The notes: a model not told the origin generated them from the letters alone. 64,000 nt of DNA from Marinobacter sediminum (GCF_016820575.1 NZ_JAEMQH010000002.1:310001-374000); one strand, 5' to 3'; numbered from the stretch's first letter, positions 19,075 to 27,824 are shown. Numbers and translations are program-made.

Positions 19075-20337
19075 ATGAAAAAGATTGCGGTGATTGGGCT
19101 TGGCTATGTCGGACTGCCTTTGGCGGCAGCCTTCGGAGAGCGGCGAGAAGTTATCGGCTTTGATATAAACGCCCAGCGTATTGCTCAGCTAAAGGACGGT
19201 ATTGATGTCACGCGAGAAGTGTCACGGGAGGAGTTGTCAGAGTCGTCTGGCCTCTCATTTTCCAACTCGCTGGAAGATATCGAAGATTGCCAGATTTACA
19301 TCGTTACAGTGCCCACGCCGATTAACGAGTCGAAAGCCCCGGACTTGACCCCGCTTTTAGCAGCCAGTGAAACAGTCGGCCGTGTTTTGAGGCAGGGCGA
19401 CATTGTTATCTATGAATCCACCGTTTTTCCAGGGGCGACTGAAGAAGTCTGCGTTCCAGTGCTGGAGCGTGTTTCTGGACTTGTCTTTAACAAAGATTTT
19501 TTTGCGGGTTACAGTCCAGAGCGTATCAATCCAGGCGATAAAGAGCATCGCGTCAAAACCATTAAAAAAGTGACGTCAGGGTCTACCCCTGAGATTGCTG
19601 AAGAGATTGATCGGTTGTACGCCGAAGTCACTACGGCAGGTACCCATAAGACCAGCTCGATAAAAGTCGCGGAAGCAGCAAAAGTAATTGAGAATACTCA
19701 GCGTGATTTGAATATCGCCCTGATTAATGAGTTATCGATGATTTTTTCGCGGCTGAAAATTGATACCCATGAAGTGTTGGCCGCTGCTGGAACGAAATGG
19801 AATTTTTTGCCGTTTAAGCCTGGCCTGGTGGGCGGACATTGTATTGGCGTAGACCCTTACTACCTCACTCACAAAGCTCAGTCCATTGGCTATCATCCGG
19901 AGATCATTCTTGCGGGCCGTCGAGTTAACGACGGTATGGGCACTTATGTTGCCGCTGAGTTGGTTAAAGCGATGATCAAAACCAACCATACGGTGGCTAA
20001 ATCCCGAGTCTTAATCATGGGGTTTGCGTTTAAGGAAAACTGTCCGGATTTGCGCAATACCCATGTTATCGATGTAGTGAGGGAACTTAAGGAATTTGGT
20101 TGCTTGGTAGATATCACAGATTGCTGGGCTAACTCTGACGACGCACAGCATGAGTATGGAGTGACCCTTCTGGAATCACCCAAACAGGGTGATTACGACG
20201 CCCTGTTATTGGCTGTCCCTCATCGGGAGTATGCGGAAAAATCGTCTAAGGAACTGCGTGCCTATTTAAAGAATGATGGTGTGTTGTTTGATTTGAAAGG
20301 CGTCCTGCCACTCGGTGAAGCCGATTTGAGATTGTAG
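19075..20337 (+). CDS. UDP-N-acetylhexosamine 6-dehydrogenase (WbpO/TviB type)
   Basis: NAD-dependent UDP-sugar dehydrogenase, 420 aa, making a UDP-HexNAc uronic acid by two successive oxidations at C6. It has the N-terminal Rossmann motif [42 protein letters not shown], the central [13 protein letters not shown] helix and the catalytic Cys in [15 protein letters not shown]; the C-terminal UDP-binding domain has [13 protein letters not shown]. The [10 protein letters not shown] and [10 protein letters not shown] features fit the TviB/WbpO group (UDP-GalNAcA) better than WecC. The ATG at 19075 has AAGGAAT 7 bases upstream and is preferred to an in-frame TTG at 19021. It is the last gene of the island and is followed by a strong terminator. 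Confidence 0.9.
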   Translation: MKKIAVIGLGYVGLPLAAAFGERREVIGFDINAQRIAQLKDGIDVTREVSREELSESSGLSFSNSLEDIEDCQIYIVTVPTPINESKAPDLTPLLAASETVGRVLRQGDIVIYESTVFPGATEEVCVPVLERVSGLVFNKDFFAGYSPERINPGDKEHRVKTIKKVTSGSTPEIAEEIDRLYAEVTTAGTHKTSSIKVAEAAKVIENTQRDLNIALINELSMIFSRLKIDTHEVLAAAGTKWNFLPFKPGLVGGHCIGVDPYYLTHKAQSIGYHPEIILAGRRVNDGMGTYVAAELVKAMIKTNHTVAKSRVLIMGFAFKENCPDLRNTHVIDVVRELKEFGCLVDITDCWANSDDAQHEYGVTLLESPKQGDYDALLLAVPHREYAEKSSKELRAYLKNDGVLFDLKGVLPLGEADLRL

Positions 20338-20367
20338 TATCAATTAAACTGTTCTCGATGATTTGTC

Positions 20368-20400
20368 AAAAAGCCGATCAAAAAGATCGGCTTTTTATTT
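20368..20400 (+). terminator. Intrinsic terminator of the glycan cluster
   Basis: Perfect 12-bp stem: AAAAAGCCGATC (20368-20379), loop AAAAA, GATCGGCTTTTT (20385-20396), then more T. It lies 30 bases after the UDP-sugar dehydrogenase stop and closes the + strand glycan transcription unit. Confidence 0.9.
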
Positions 20401-20418
20401 AAGAAAACGCAATAAACT

Positions 20419-20447
20419 TTGCCAAATCTTGTTAAATTAATTATTAT
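20419..20447 (+). promoter_or_regulatory. Probable sigma-70 promoter of the mvaT-like gene
   Basis: TTGCCA (20419-20424) and TATTAT (20442-20447) are 17 bases apart, in an AT-rich stretch 66 bases upstream of the start codon. Each hexamer has one mismatch to consensus. Confidence 0.55.
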
Positions 20448-20512
20448 CTTTTTGGCTTTTGGTCAACTCCGAAATATTTTGAAAACCCTTTTTTGAATAA
20501 GGTTTTATTTCC

Positions 20513-20881
20513 ATGGCAAAGATCAACGACTATTACCAGAAAAAGCAGCTTATGGAAAAGCTTGCCGCAGAGCTGGAAAAGCTTGAAGAAGACCAGGCTC
20601 TGAAAGGCGAATTGGAGTTCGAGAACAAGGTTCGTGACTTGATGAAGGAATATGACAAGTCACCGAAAGATGTCCTGCAGATCTTGTCTGCGATTGATCC
20701 GTCTGTTGGCTCTGCCAAGAGTGAGACCGCTTCTGGTGGTCGCGCCAAGCGGCCCTTGAAGACGTATAAGAACCCGCATACCGGTGAAGTGGTTAAGACC
20801 CGTGGTGGTAATCACAAGACACTGAACGAGTGGCGTAATAAGTACGGTAAAGAAGCGGTTCAGAGCTGGCAGGAAAACTAA
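20513..20881 (+). CDS. mvaT: MvaT/MvaU-family H-NS-like nucleoid protein
   Basis: A 122-aa xenogeneic silencer. An N-terminal coiled coil for dimerisation (about residues 5-60, rich in KLxxELEKLEED heptads) is followed by a flexible linker and a C-terminal DNA-binding domain with KTYKNPHTGEVV and TRGGNHKTLNEW. The Gly-Gly-Asn and preceding Arg correspond to the AT-pincer of MvaT proteins, which inserts into the minor groove of AT-rich DNA. It stands alone between two terminators, right after the AT-rich glycan island, so silencing of that island by this protein is a reasonable inference. It differs from the enterobacterial H-NS domain order only at sequence level. Confidence 0.9.
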   Translation: MAKINDYYQKKQLMEKLAAELEKLEEDQALKGELEFENKVRDLMKEYDKSPKDVLQILSAIDPSVGSAKSETASGGRAKRPLKTYKNPHTGEVVKTRGGNHKTLNEWRNKYGKEAVQSWQEN

Positions 20882-20907
20882 GTTTAGTTTGTCAGTTTTA
20901 TAAAAAG

Positions 20908-20937
20908 AAAAGCCCGGTTAATCCCGGGCTTTTCTTT
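20908..20937. terminator. Bidirectional intrinsic terminator (mvaT / GGDEF gene)
   Basis: AAAAGCCCGG (20908-20917), loop TTAATC, CCGGGCTTTT (20924-20933), flanked by A-rich and T-rich sides. It lies between the convergent mvaT-like and PAS-GGDEF genes and can serve both. Confidence 0.88.
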
Positions 20938-20947
20938 TATCAGCCGG

Positions 20948-21907
20948 TCACTTTCTGGAAATCATTACCCGATTCCTTCCGCCTTCCTTGGCCGCATATA
21001 GCGCCTCATCGGCCAGCTGCATCCACTGCATGTAATTTTCGGGCGCATCACTTAATTGAGCGATGCCCATGCTGATGGTGTATTGAATGGGCGCGACGCT
21101 GGTCTCAACCACACTCTGCTCAATGTTCTCCCGAATTCGCTCACAAATAATGCGGGCGCCCTCGGCGTCGGTCTCTGGCAGGATAATCCCGAACTCTTCA
21201 CCGCCGTAGCGGCCGGAGATATCCGATTGCCGCAAATTGCCCTTGGTGACCGCTGCGGTGTGTTTGATCACCTCATCGCCGGCCAAGTGGCCATAGCTGT
21301 CGTTCACTTTCTTGAAGTGGTCAATGTCGAACATCACCAGAGAGGTGGCCTGGCCATAGCGGCGGTAACGTTCGAACTCCGCGTCCACCAGATTCTCCCA
21401 GGTGCCCCGGTTGAGCAATCCGGTCAGGCGGTCGGTCATGCTGAGCTTCGCCAATTGCTCGTTGGCGCGCTCCAGTGCCCGTTTACTGCTGGCGATGTCG
21501 GTGACGTCGTACACCATCAGGCAGACCTTCTCCACCTGGCCCGTGGTGCCAGACAGCGGGCTGATGGTGAGGTTCTGGAACATGAACTCTTCAGTGCCGG
21601 TAATCGGGCGGGTGTTGCGGAATTTGAACAGGTAGGGGCGTTGTTCCCAGGAGGTAAATGCCCGGGTGTTCAGTAGTGCAACGGCATCTACCTTCCGTGC
21701 CAGCCAGGCCTGAGGGATATCTGGGAAGACATCGAAGATGACCTGGTCGCGGATCTTGCTGGCGGTGATGCCGCTGTGATTCTCCATGAAGCCGTTCCAG
21801 GCTTGCACTCGGAAATCGAGGTCCAGAACGACAAGCCCGACTTCAACGGACTCGAGCATATCCACCAGCCAGTGAAACGAGTTGGCTTCTACTTCATTAA
21901 AGGCCAT
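20948..21907 (-). CDS. PAS-GGDEF diguanylate cyclase
   Basis: Makes cyclic di-GMP from two GTP. A single N-terminal PAS domain (about residues 10-140; LDFRVQAWNGFMENHSGIT) is joined by a short coiled coil (ASSKRALERANEQLAKLSM) to a GGDEF domain (about 155-315). The active-site signature is GGEEF in SGRYGGEEFGIILPE and the metal/GTP motif is FDIDHFKKVNDSYGH, so catalysis is expected to be intact. No RxxD inhibitory site is seen five residues before GGEEF (QSDISGRY). No membrane segment, so it is cytoplasmic. It follows the REC-CheC gene by three bases, so it is probably controlled by that partner. Confidence 0.9.
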   Translation of the reverse strand: MAFNEVEANSFHWLVDMLESVEVGLVVLDLDFRVQAWNGFMENHSGITASKIRDQVIFDVFPDIPQAWLARKVDAVALLNTRAFTSWEQRPYLFKFRNTRPITGTEEFMFQNLTISPLSGTTGQVEKVCLMVYDVTDIASSKRALERANEQLAKLSMTDRLTGLLNRGTWENLVDAEFERYRRYGQATSLVMFDIDHFKKVNDSYGHLAGDEVIKHTAAVTKGNLRQSDISGRYGGEEFGIILPETDAEGARIICERIRENIEQSVVETSVAPIQYTISMGIAQLSDAPENYMQWMQLADEALYAAKEGGRNRVMISRK

Positions 21908-21910
21908 TGA

Positions 21911-22957
21911 TCAGTCCACCAGGTATTCGAGGCGTTGTTCGAGGAAGGGGATAGAATCCTCGGTAAGCAGTACCAGCACATCGCACTGTATCTCGCGATC
22001 CTCCAGGGCATAGCTGATTTCGATGCACAGTAGGCGTTCGTCTCGAGCGCTGTGATGTTCGAGGAGTTCAGTGATCTGTCGGTGTTGCCCCAGAACCGTG
22101 GGATGCCCCAGCCCGAGCTTCAGGTCTAGTTGATCACCAATTCCCTTGAGGAAGGCGCCGAACAGGATGCTGGACATGTCCATCAATACTTCGACATTCA
22201 CCGCTTCGCCGTCGAGCTCTTCGTAATGAAGCATCTCGGCCATTTCCTTGAAGCTGGCATCGGCAAACAGCAGCAGTGCTTCGCCCGCAATGCCCGCACC
22301 GGTGAAGCCCTGGCAGACGGCGGAATAGGTATCGCTGTGTTGGGCCGCCGATATCGCCATGTGCAGCTCCGAGTTGGCGATGAAGGCCACCTTGGGGATG
22401 GGCTGCTTGACGAACACTTTAAGCAGGCGCGCCAGCAGGTCCGATGAGCGGCCCATGGCGACATTGGCAATTTCCTGCAGGTAATCGTTCAGGGACACCG
22501 AGATGTCGCCGCCGCTGGCACTGGATGAGTCCGATTTCAGAGCGTTGTCGTTGAGCGCGGTGTCTTCCAGCTCACTCGGGCTGTAGAAGCCGTAGTCTTT
22601 GAGCAAGCTCAGAATGAGGCCGGCGTCTGTCGGCTTCTTGATGAAATCAATGGCCCCCAGCTTGCGCACCCGCTCCCGGGCTTCCGGCTGGATGTCACCG
22701 GAGACCACGATGGTCAGTACCGGGAGGTCTTCCTTGCGAACGTGTTCCAGAACCTCGTAGCCGTCCATTTCCGGCATGTTGAGGTCGAGAAACATCAGTT
22801 CCGCTTCATGGCCCCTCAAAAGCTCGAGAGCTTCTTTTCCGTTGCTGGCGAATACGATGTCGGCACCGAAGCCTTCAGGAAGCGCACGGGCCATCTGTTT
22901 TCTGGCGAGCGCGGAATCGTCGCAAACGAGGATGCGGGTGGTCATGGAAGTTGTCAT
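21911..22957 (-). CDS. Response regulator with REC and CheC/CheX-like phosphatase domain
   Basis: A 348-aa protein with an N-terminal receiver domain (about residues 8-125: ILVCDDSALARKQMARAL, phosphoacceptor Asp in MFLDLNMPEMDG, conserved VSGD and KKPTDAG) and a C-terminal CheC-like domain (about 155-345). The first CheC helix has the active ExxN pattern (EIANVAMG). The equivalent second helix reads MDMSSILFGA, with Asp and Ser in place of Glu and Asn, so one of the two phosphatase sites is altered. CheC proteins remove phosphate from CheY-P. Fusion to its own receiver suggests either self-dephosphorylation or an adaptor role for the downstream cyclase (inference). The ATG at 22945 is an alternative start. 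Confidence 0.82.
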   Translation of the reverse strand: MTTSMTTRILVCDDSALARKQMARALPEGFGADIVFASNGKEALELLRGHEAELMFLDLNMPEMDGYEVLEHVRKEDLPVLTIVVSGDIQPEARERVRKLGAIDFIKKPTDAGLILSLLKDYGFYSPSELEDTALNDNALKSDSSSASGGDISVSLNDYLQEIANVAMGRSSDLLARLLKVFVKQPIPKVAFIANSELHMAISAAQHSDTYSAVCQGFTGAGIAGEALLLFADASFKEMAEMLHYEELDGEAVNVEVLMDMSSILFGAFLKGIGDQLDLKLGLGHPTVLGQHRQITELLEHHSARDERLLCIEISYALEDREIQCDVLVLLTEDSIPFLEQRLEYLVD

Positions 22958-23083
22958 AGCGCCAGTGAAAAGTTGATCGAGTATATCAGGCTGTTACGGT
23001 GTGTACACATTTGCGACACCAGCGTAATGATTTGTGAAGCCGGTCATACTTGAATCCTGCCAAGCCAGCTGGTTCCCGGCGAT

Positions 23084-23099
23084 TGTGATGAAGCTCACT
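23084..23099 (+). promoter_or_regulatory. CRP/Vfr-like binding site
   Basis: TGTGA-TGAAGC-TCACT (23084-23099) matches the TGTGA-N6-TCACA pattern in all but the last base. It is 159 bases upstream of the DUF6160-like gene and 127 bases from the REC-CheC start on the other strand, so either gene could be the target. The rest of 22958-23257 shows no gene. Confidence 0.45.
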
Positions 23100-23257
23100 C
23101 TATTGGCGAACTTGCCTCAGCTATAGTGCATTCGCGGTCAACAAGAAAGCAATCAGCAAAATCAGCCGCCTGTTGAGCCCAAATACTAACGAACAAAGGC
23201 GCAACAGCAGAGTGGGTGTCGAAACTTGCTCTTGAACCTTAATCAGAGGCACACGTT

Positions 23258-24145
23258 ATGAAGCATCATGCCTATGGATGCGCTGCTTTGGTCATGTTTT
23301 GTCTGGCTGTTGTGCCGGTTACCCACGCTGAGTTGAAACCCATCTCCGATCAAACCCTCGGTGAGGTTACCGGGCAGGCATTCATGCAGGTCGAGAATCT
23401 TGCCGATGGTGTTCATGACTTCACCCGCATGACATTGGGCATGGACGTGGAAACCCGCGTTAATATCGACGATGTCAAAGTGGGTGAGATAGATGGCGGC
23501 TCCGACTTTGCCGCCACCCACCTGGCGCTGGGCCATATTGCTCGCCAGGACGGTGTGCAATACAACGGCCAGACCTACATGCAAGGCGAGACCGTGCCGT
23601 TCGAAGCCTCAAAACCGTTCATTGAGCTGGCAGAAGACGCCAGCGGGTTGGCAGGTTTTCGGATGGGTTTTGGTCAGGCCCGAGGCTCTGCGTCTTCTTT
23701 AACCTCCAGCCTGAGCGGCAATATTGGCCTCAAACTGCGTGACTCGGCGGGCGTTGTTCACGACGCGGCCCTGTTCGATGCCAGCAATCAGGCAACCAAC
23801 TACCGTGCGACGCAGATTGGCATTGCCGATAGTGCAAACCCGGCTACCTGCAGTGAGTGTGCGTCCCTGAGCAAAGTGCAGTCGTTGTTTGTGGGAACGG
23901 CGCAAGATGATGGCGCAGGTGGCACAGTCACGGGGTTTACCGATGATTTCTTTATCGGATTTCAGCGGGACGACGCGGGCGTTAAATGGCAGAGTCCGGA
24001 CGGTGCCAACGTCATCAACGCCGGAAAAGGCGTCTTCATCAATCTCCCCACCAGTATGACAGTCGACATGAGCCAACTGACCGGCCCTTCAGGTTTGCCC
24101 AGACTGCAGACTCACCAGGCCGATATGGGGACTCAGCTGTTTTAA
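23258..24145 (+). CDS. Secreted DUF6160-like (FilA-like) surface protein
   Basis: A 295-aa protein with a clear signal peptide (about residues 1-24, ending VTHA) followed by LKPISDQTLGEVTGQAFM, a sequence type common at the mature N terminus of DUF6160/FilA-like proteins in Pseudomonas, Acinetobacter and Marinobacter. The rest is rich in Gly, Asp and small residues without membrane segments, and ends in a hydrophobic Phe, as outer-surface proteins often do. One CSEC pair may form a disulphide. Function is not established; some relatives are linked to pili or adhesion. It has its own upstream region with a CRP-like site, and a terminator follows. Confidence 0.6.
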   Translation: MKHHAYGCAALVMFCLAVVPVTHAELKPISDQTLGEVTGQAFMQVENLADGVHDFTRMTLGMDVETRVNIDDVKVGEIDGGSDFAATHLALGHIARQDGVQYNGQTYMQGETVPFEASKPFIELAEDASGLAGFRMGFGQARGSASSLTSSLSGNIGLKLRDSAGVVHDAALFDASNQATNYRATQIGIADSANPATCSECASLSKVQSLFVGTAQDDGAGGTVTGFTDDFFIGFQRDDAGVKWQSPDGANVINAGKGVFINLPTSMTVDMSQLTGPSGLPRLQTHQADMGTQLF

Positions 24146-24150
24146 ATGCT

Positions 24151-24190
24151 AAACTCCTGCCCCATTGACCCATCACCGGCAGGAGTTTTC
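24151..24190 (+). terminator. Terminator-like hairpin that also covers the sbcB ribosome-binding site
   Basis: AAACTCCTGCC (24151-24161) pairs with GGCAGGAGTTT (24178-24188), followed by a T and CCC. The right arm contains AGGAG (24181-24185), the Shine-Dalgarno of sbcB (start 24193). The same hairpin can end transcription of the upstream gene and hide the sbcB start in readthrough mRNA. Confidence 0.65.
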
Positions 24191-24192
24191 CC

Positions 24193-25638
24193 TTGATTCG
24201 CTCGTTCTACTGGCACGACTACGAAACCTTTGGCGTAGACCCGGTCCACGACCGTCCCTCCCAGTTTGCCGGTGTCAGAACGGACGAAAATCTCAATATC
24301 ATCGAGGATCCGCTGGTCATATACTGCAAACCAGCGGACGACTACCTGCCATCCCCGGAAGCCTGTCTGATCACCGGCATCACGCCCCAGAAAGCCCTGC
24401 AGGATGGCTACCCTGAGGCCGAGTTTATTGCCCAGATCAACGAAGCCTTCAGTCAGCCCGGCACCTGCGTGGTGGGCTACAACAGCCTGCGCTTCGATGA
24501 TGAAGTAACCCGCCATACTCTTTATCGAAACCTGCGCGATCCCTACGCCCGCGAATGGCAGAACGGCAATTCCCGGTGGGACATCATCGATATGGTTCGA
24601 TTGACCTACGCACTGCGCCCGGAGGGCATCAACTGGCCGAAAAAAGAAGATGGCAGCCCCAGCTTCCGGCTGGAAGAACTGACGGTGGCTAATGGCATTG
24701 CCCATGAAAGCGCACACGACGCCATGTCGGACGTTGAGGCAACCATCGCCGTCGCCAAGCTGATTAAAGAGAAGCAGCCCAAGCTCTTCGATTTTGTCCT
24801 GAAGAACAAGGACAAACATTCGGCGCGGGCGATGCTGGATACCGGCACCATGAAGCCAGTGTTTCACATCTCAGCCAAGTACCCAGCCTCTCGCGGTTGT
24901 TGTGCCATGGTGGCGCCGGTGGCGGAGCACCCGACCAACAAAAATCTGGTCATTGTCTACGACCTTCGTGAAGACCCCACGGAGCTGATCAACGCCACGC
25001 CTGAGCAGATTCGTGAGCGGGTATTCACTTCCCAGGCCGAGTTGGGCGAGGGCGTGCGCCGATTCCCGCTCAAAGGGGTGCAGCTGAATAAGTGCCCGGT
25101 GCTGGCACCCGGCACCATGCTCAAGAGCCTGACCAAGGAACGCTTGGGTGAGCTCGAACTCGACGGCGATACCCTGCGGGCCAACCTGGCCTTACTTAAG
25201 CAGTCGCCTGATCTGGCGGCACGAATTGCCCAGGCTTTTGATCAAGAGCACCAAGGCGATCTGACCGACCCAGATGAACAGCTCTATGCCGGAGGCTTTA
25301 TCAGTAAGGCGGATAGAGAAAAGCTGAACTGGGTGTTGGAGCAGCCCGTGGAAAGTCTGGGTGAGCAGGAAGTGCATTTTTCTGATGACCGGCTCACGGA
25401 ACTGCTGTTCCGCTACCGGGCCCGGAATTACCCGAGTTCATTGCAGGGGGAAGAGATGGAGCGCTGGGAGGAATTTCGTTCCCAGCGGTTGATGCATCCG
25501 AAGAAAGGCTGGCGTTCGCTTGAAGCCTTTGCCCATGAGCTGCAACGGCTGGCCGCCGATCCGGAGCTGACTCCAGAGCGGCGGCACGTTCTTGAAGACC
25601 TACATTTGTACGCGGAATCGTTGATCCCTTACGTATAA
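24193..25638 (+). CDS. sbcB: Exonuclease I (3'-5' single-strand DNA exonuclease)
   Basis: Processive ssDNA exonuclease of the DnaQ-like DEDD superfamily, used in mismatch repair and recombination. It has 481 aa (E. coli SbcB 475). The Exo I motif HDYETFG (Asp9, Glu11) is at the N terminus, YNSLRFDDE carries the Exo II Asp, and AHDAMSDVEATI contains the Exo III His and Asp. The SH3-like and helical ExoI C-terminal domain (about 200-480) follows. The start is TTG at 24193 with AGGAG 7 bases upstream; no ATG fits as well. It appears to stand alone in the operon sense. Confidence 0.93.
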   Translation: MIRSFYWHDYETFGVDPVHDRPSQFAGVRTDENLNIIEDPLVIYCKPADDYLPSPEACLITGITPQKALQDGYPEAEFIAQINEAFSQPGTCVVGYNSLRFDDEVTRHTLYRNLRDPYAREWQNGNSRWDIIDMVRLTYALRPEGINWPKKEDGSPSFRLEELTVANGIAHESAHDAMSDVEATIAVAKLIKEKQPKLFDFVLKNKDKHSARAMLDTGTMKPVFHISAKYPASRGCCAMVAPVAEHPTNKNLVIVYDLREDPTELINATPEQIRERVFTSQAELGEGVRRFPLKGVQLNKCPVLAPGTMLKSLTKERLGELELDGDTLRANLALLKQSPDLAARIAQAFDQEHQGDLTDPDEQLYAGGFISKADREKLNWVLEQPVESLGEQEVHFSDDRLTELLFRYRARNYPSSLQGEEMERWEEFRSQRLMHPKKGWRSLEAFAHELQRLAADPELTPERRHVLEDLHLYAESLIPYV

Positions 25639-25672
25639 GTGCTGGGCGTGTAGGCGTTTGGGCCTGTGAGCC

Positions 25673-27673
25673 TCAGCGGCGCTTGCAAAAGTAAACGCTC
25701 AGCCCCTGGCCAACCAGGCTCTGGACTTCGCTACCCAGAGCCTCGGCCTGAATCTGCCGCTGCACCGGTTGGGTAGCCAGGCTGTGGCCATCGGCATCCC
25801 GTGCTTTCACCAGTTTCCAGTCCACTTCATTGCTGACCATCGCCATCAGCTGCTTCAGCTGAGCGCCGTCCTGCGGCCGGAACCAGCGATCGCGACAACC
25901 ACCCAGGCTGAAGAAATCGTCTTCCTGAGTCAGTTCCTTCCAATTGGCATCCTGAGGGTTGGCGAGCACCATGCGGCGTAACTGGCGCAGTGCAGTGCGG
26001 GTAGGCTGCAGCCTGTGCTCGGCAATCAGGTTGCGAATGTGGCGGTCGCCCGGCGTCTGCTCTCCAATGGCCGTGTGCATATGCACCACCGCACCGGCCG
26101 AGCTGGCGTCATTTACCAATGCGGCTAGGGACACCTCGGTCATGGCGGGGGAGGGCAGGCGCCCAACCTCAATCCAATGCACCTGATGCCCATCGGCAAT
26201 AAACCGCTGGGCAATGGACCAGGGCCAGAACACAATGTTCTCGATGCCCATGTCGCCGGCCATGCGGGTGCCCTTGGCAACGTTGGCCAGGGATTCGTCC
26301 ACGGCAATCACCTCGACATCACTGAGGTAACGAGCCAGTTCCATGGCGCGCTGGCCAGACTGGGCGCCACACACCAGGATGCGAAGGGTGTCGGGCAGGC
26401 TGTCAGTGGCGATGCCCAGTTCCGATGCCATCACATTCTTCAGGCTATTCTCCGCACGGAACGCTAGTTGTGACCAGGCCGGCCATGCCTGGGCAACATC
26501 CACCTTCTCCATGCAAAGCTCGGCAGCTTTTTCATCAAAATTCTGCTTGATCGCCTCTTCATTGGCACGATCGTAATAACTGGCGGCCATCACCGGCTGC
26601 AGCGCCAGTGGCCAATCGGTCAGGCTCCACTGCCCGAGCTGAACGGCAAAGCTCTGGTGGAACAGGGCGCCGTACATCGCGCTGATGATCAGGGAGCCGA
26701 TCACGCCATCCTGCGGCTCGCCCATCGCCAGTTGGGCCTGGATGCTGTCGTTAATGGTCGCGATCAGGCGTTCTTCATCGTCCTCAGCGGCCATCGCGTA
26801 ACCGGTGCGGTCGGCATACTGCCCAATCGCCAGTGCCAGCTGCTGCAGGTCGTCCCGAAGCTCCACCGTTTGGGCCACTTCCGCAATGATGGCGCGGCGC
26901 AGCATAACCACCAAGTTCTCAACCGCCGGGTTTGACATCAGTGTTTTCTGCAGGCCAAGGATTAACAGCTCATCTTCACTGGCGGCATCCAGGAAGATCT
27001 CCGCGTTCGGGTTATCCAGATCGTACTGCTGGTGCACGATGGCAGCCACAAACCGGCCCAGTTCCTGATGGGGCAGCCCCTCGCGGCGGAGCAGGGCAAT
27101 GGCATCCCGCGCCAGCTCACCGTCGGCGCGCTCCACCTGAAGGTGTTGCGCGCAGCTCAGCAAGCCGCTGTAAACCGAATCCCATTCCGCGCCGGTTTCG
27201 AGCAGTTTGCGGTAGTGCAGGTAAGCGACATCGAACTGGCCCTGCAGACGCTTGGCGTGGGCCACTCCGCAAAAAGCGGCGGCGGATTGCCGGTCGCAAT
27301 CCAGGGCTTCGAGGAAGTGTTGTTCGGCCAGCGCAGGGCGTTCAGATTTTAGAGCCCAGTAACCCAAGTTGGCGTGTTGCTGGGCCTGTCCGGGCTGCGC
27401 TTGCAAGCTGGCACTGAACAGCTGATGGGCTTCATCGAGGCGTCCTTCATCCAATTCAATGCGTCCCAGAAGGCCGAGAGCACCGGCGTTTTCGGGTTCC
27501 AGCTGGAAGGCGTTAGCCAGGTAATCACGGCACTCCTGCCTGGCCCGAAGGCGCTGAAGGTGGCTCAGCCCGTTGCTGTTGGATTCACCATAAGCCAGGT
27601 TGGCCTGCAGCAGGAGGCGGGCCGCCTGCGCCTGATCGGAGCCAGGGTTCTGAATGTGATGCTGTGATTGCAT
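25673..27673 (-). CDS. TPR protein with methyltransferase-like C-terminal domain
   Basis: A 666-aa cytoplasmic protein. Residues about 40-190 form TPR-like repeats (ALGLLGRIELDEGRLDEAHQLF, HANLGYWALKSERPALAEQHF). A long helical middle region is followed by a segment with the look of a Rossmann methyltransferase: LRILVCGAQSGQRAMELARYL, then VEVIAVDES about 20 residues on. The glycine-rich loop is poor (GAQSGQ), so activity is uncertain. The ATG at 27673 has GAGGTG upstream; the longer in-frame start at 27712 lacks one. Similar TPR-methyltransferase proteins are often found near flagellin or Maf genes, and this one lies under 1 kb from fliC, so a role in flagellin modification is possible but unproven. 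Confidence 0.6.
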   Translation of the reverse strand: MQSQHHIQNPGSDQAQAARLLLQANLAYGESNSNGLSHLQRLRARQECRDYLANAFQLEPENAGALGLLGRIELDEGRLDEAHQLFSASLQAQPGQAQQHANLGYWALKSERPALAEQHFLEALDCDRQSAAAFCGVAHAKRLQGQFDVAYLHYRKLLETGAEWDSVYSGLLSCAQHLQVERADGELARDAIALLRREGLPHQELGRFVAAIVHQQYDLDNPNAEIFLDAASEDELLILGLQKTLMSNPAVENLVVMLRRAIIAEVAQTVELRDDLQQLALAIGQYADRTGYAMAAEDDEERLIATINDSIQAQLAMGEPQDGVIGSLIISAMYGALFHQSFAVQLGQWSLTDWPLALQPVMAASYYDRANEEAIKQNFDEKAAELCMEKVDVAQAWPAWSQLAFRAENSLKNVMASELGIATDSLPDTLRILVCGAQSGQRAMELARYLSDVEVIAVDESLANVAKGTRMAGDMGIENIVFWPWSIAQRFIADGHQVHWIEVGRLPSPAMTEVSLAALVNDASSAGAVVHMHTAIGEQTPGDRHIRNLIAEHRLQPTRTALRQLRRMVLANPQDANWKELTQEDDFFSLGGCRDRWFRPQDGAQLKQLMAMVSNEVDWKLVKARDADGHSLATQPVQRQIQAEALGSEVQSLVGQGLSVYFCKRR

Positions 27674-27824
27674 GGGACACCTCGTGATAGTAGCCGCATT
27701 CTGAGGCGGCAAAGGTCTGCAGTTTTTGACGGTTTGCCGTGCTTTGAGAGAGGTATTGCGAAAGGTGTGCCATCTTCACTGGCAATGCTTCGAAATAGAT
27801 TGATGTACTGCTATCTGGGATAGG

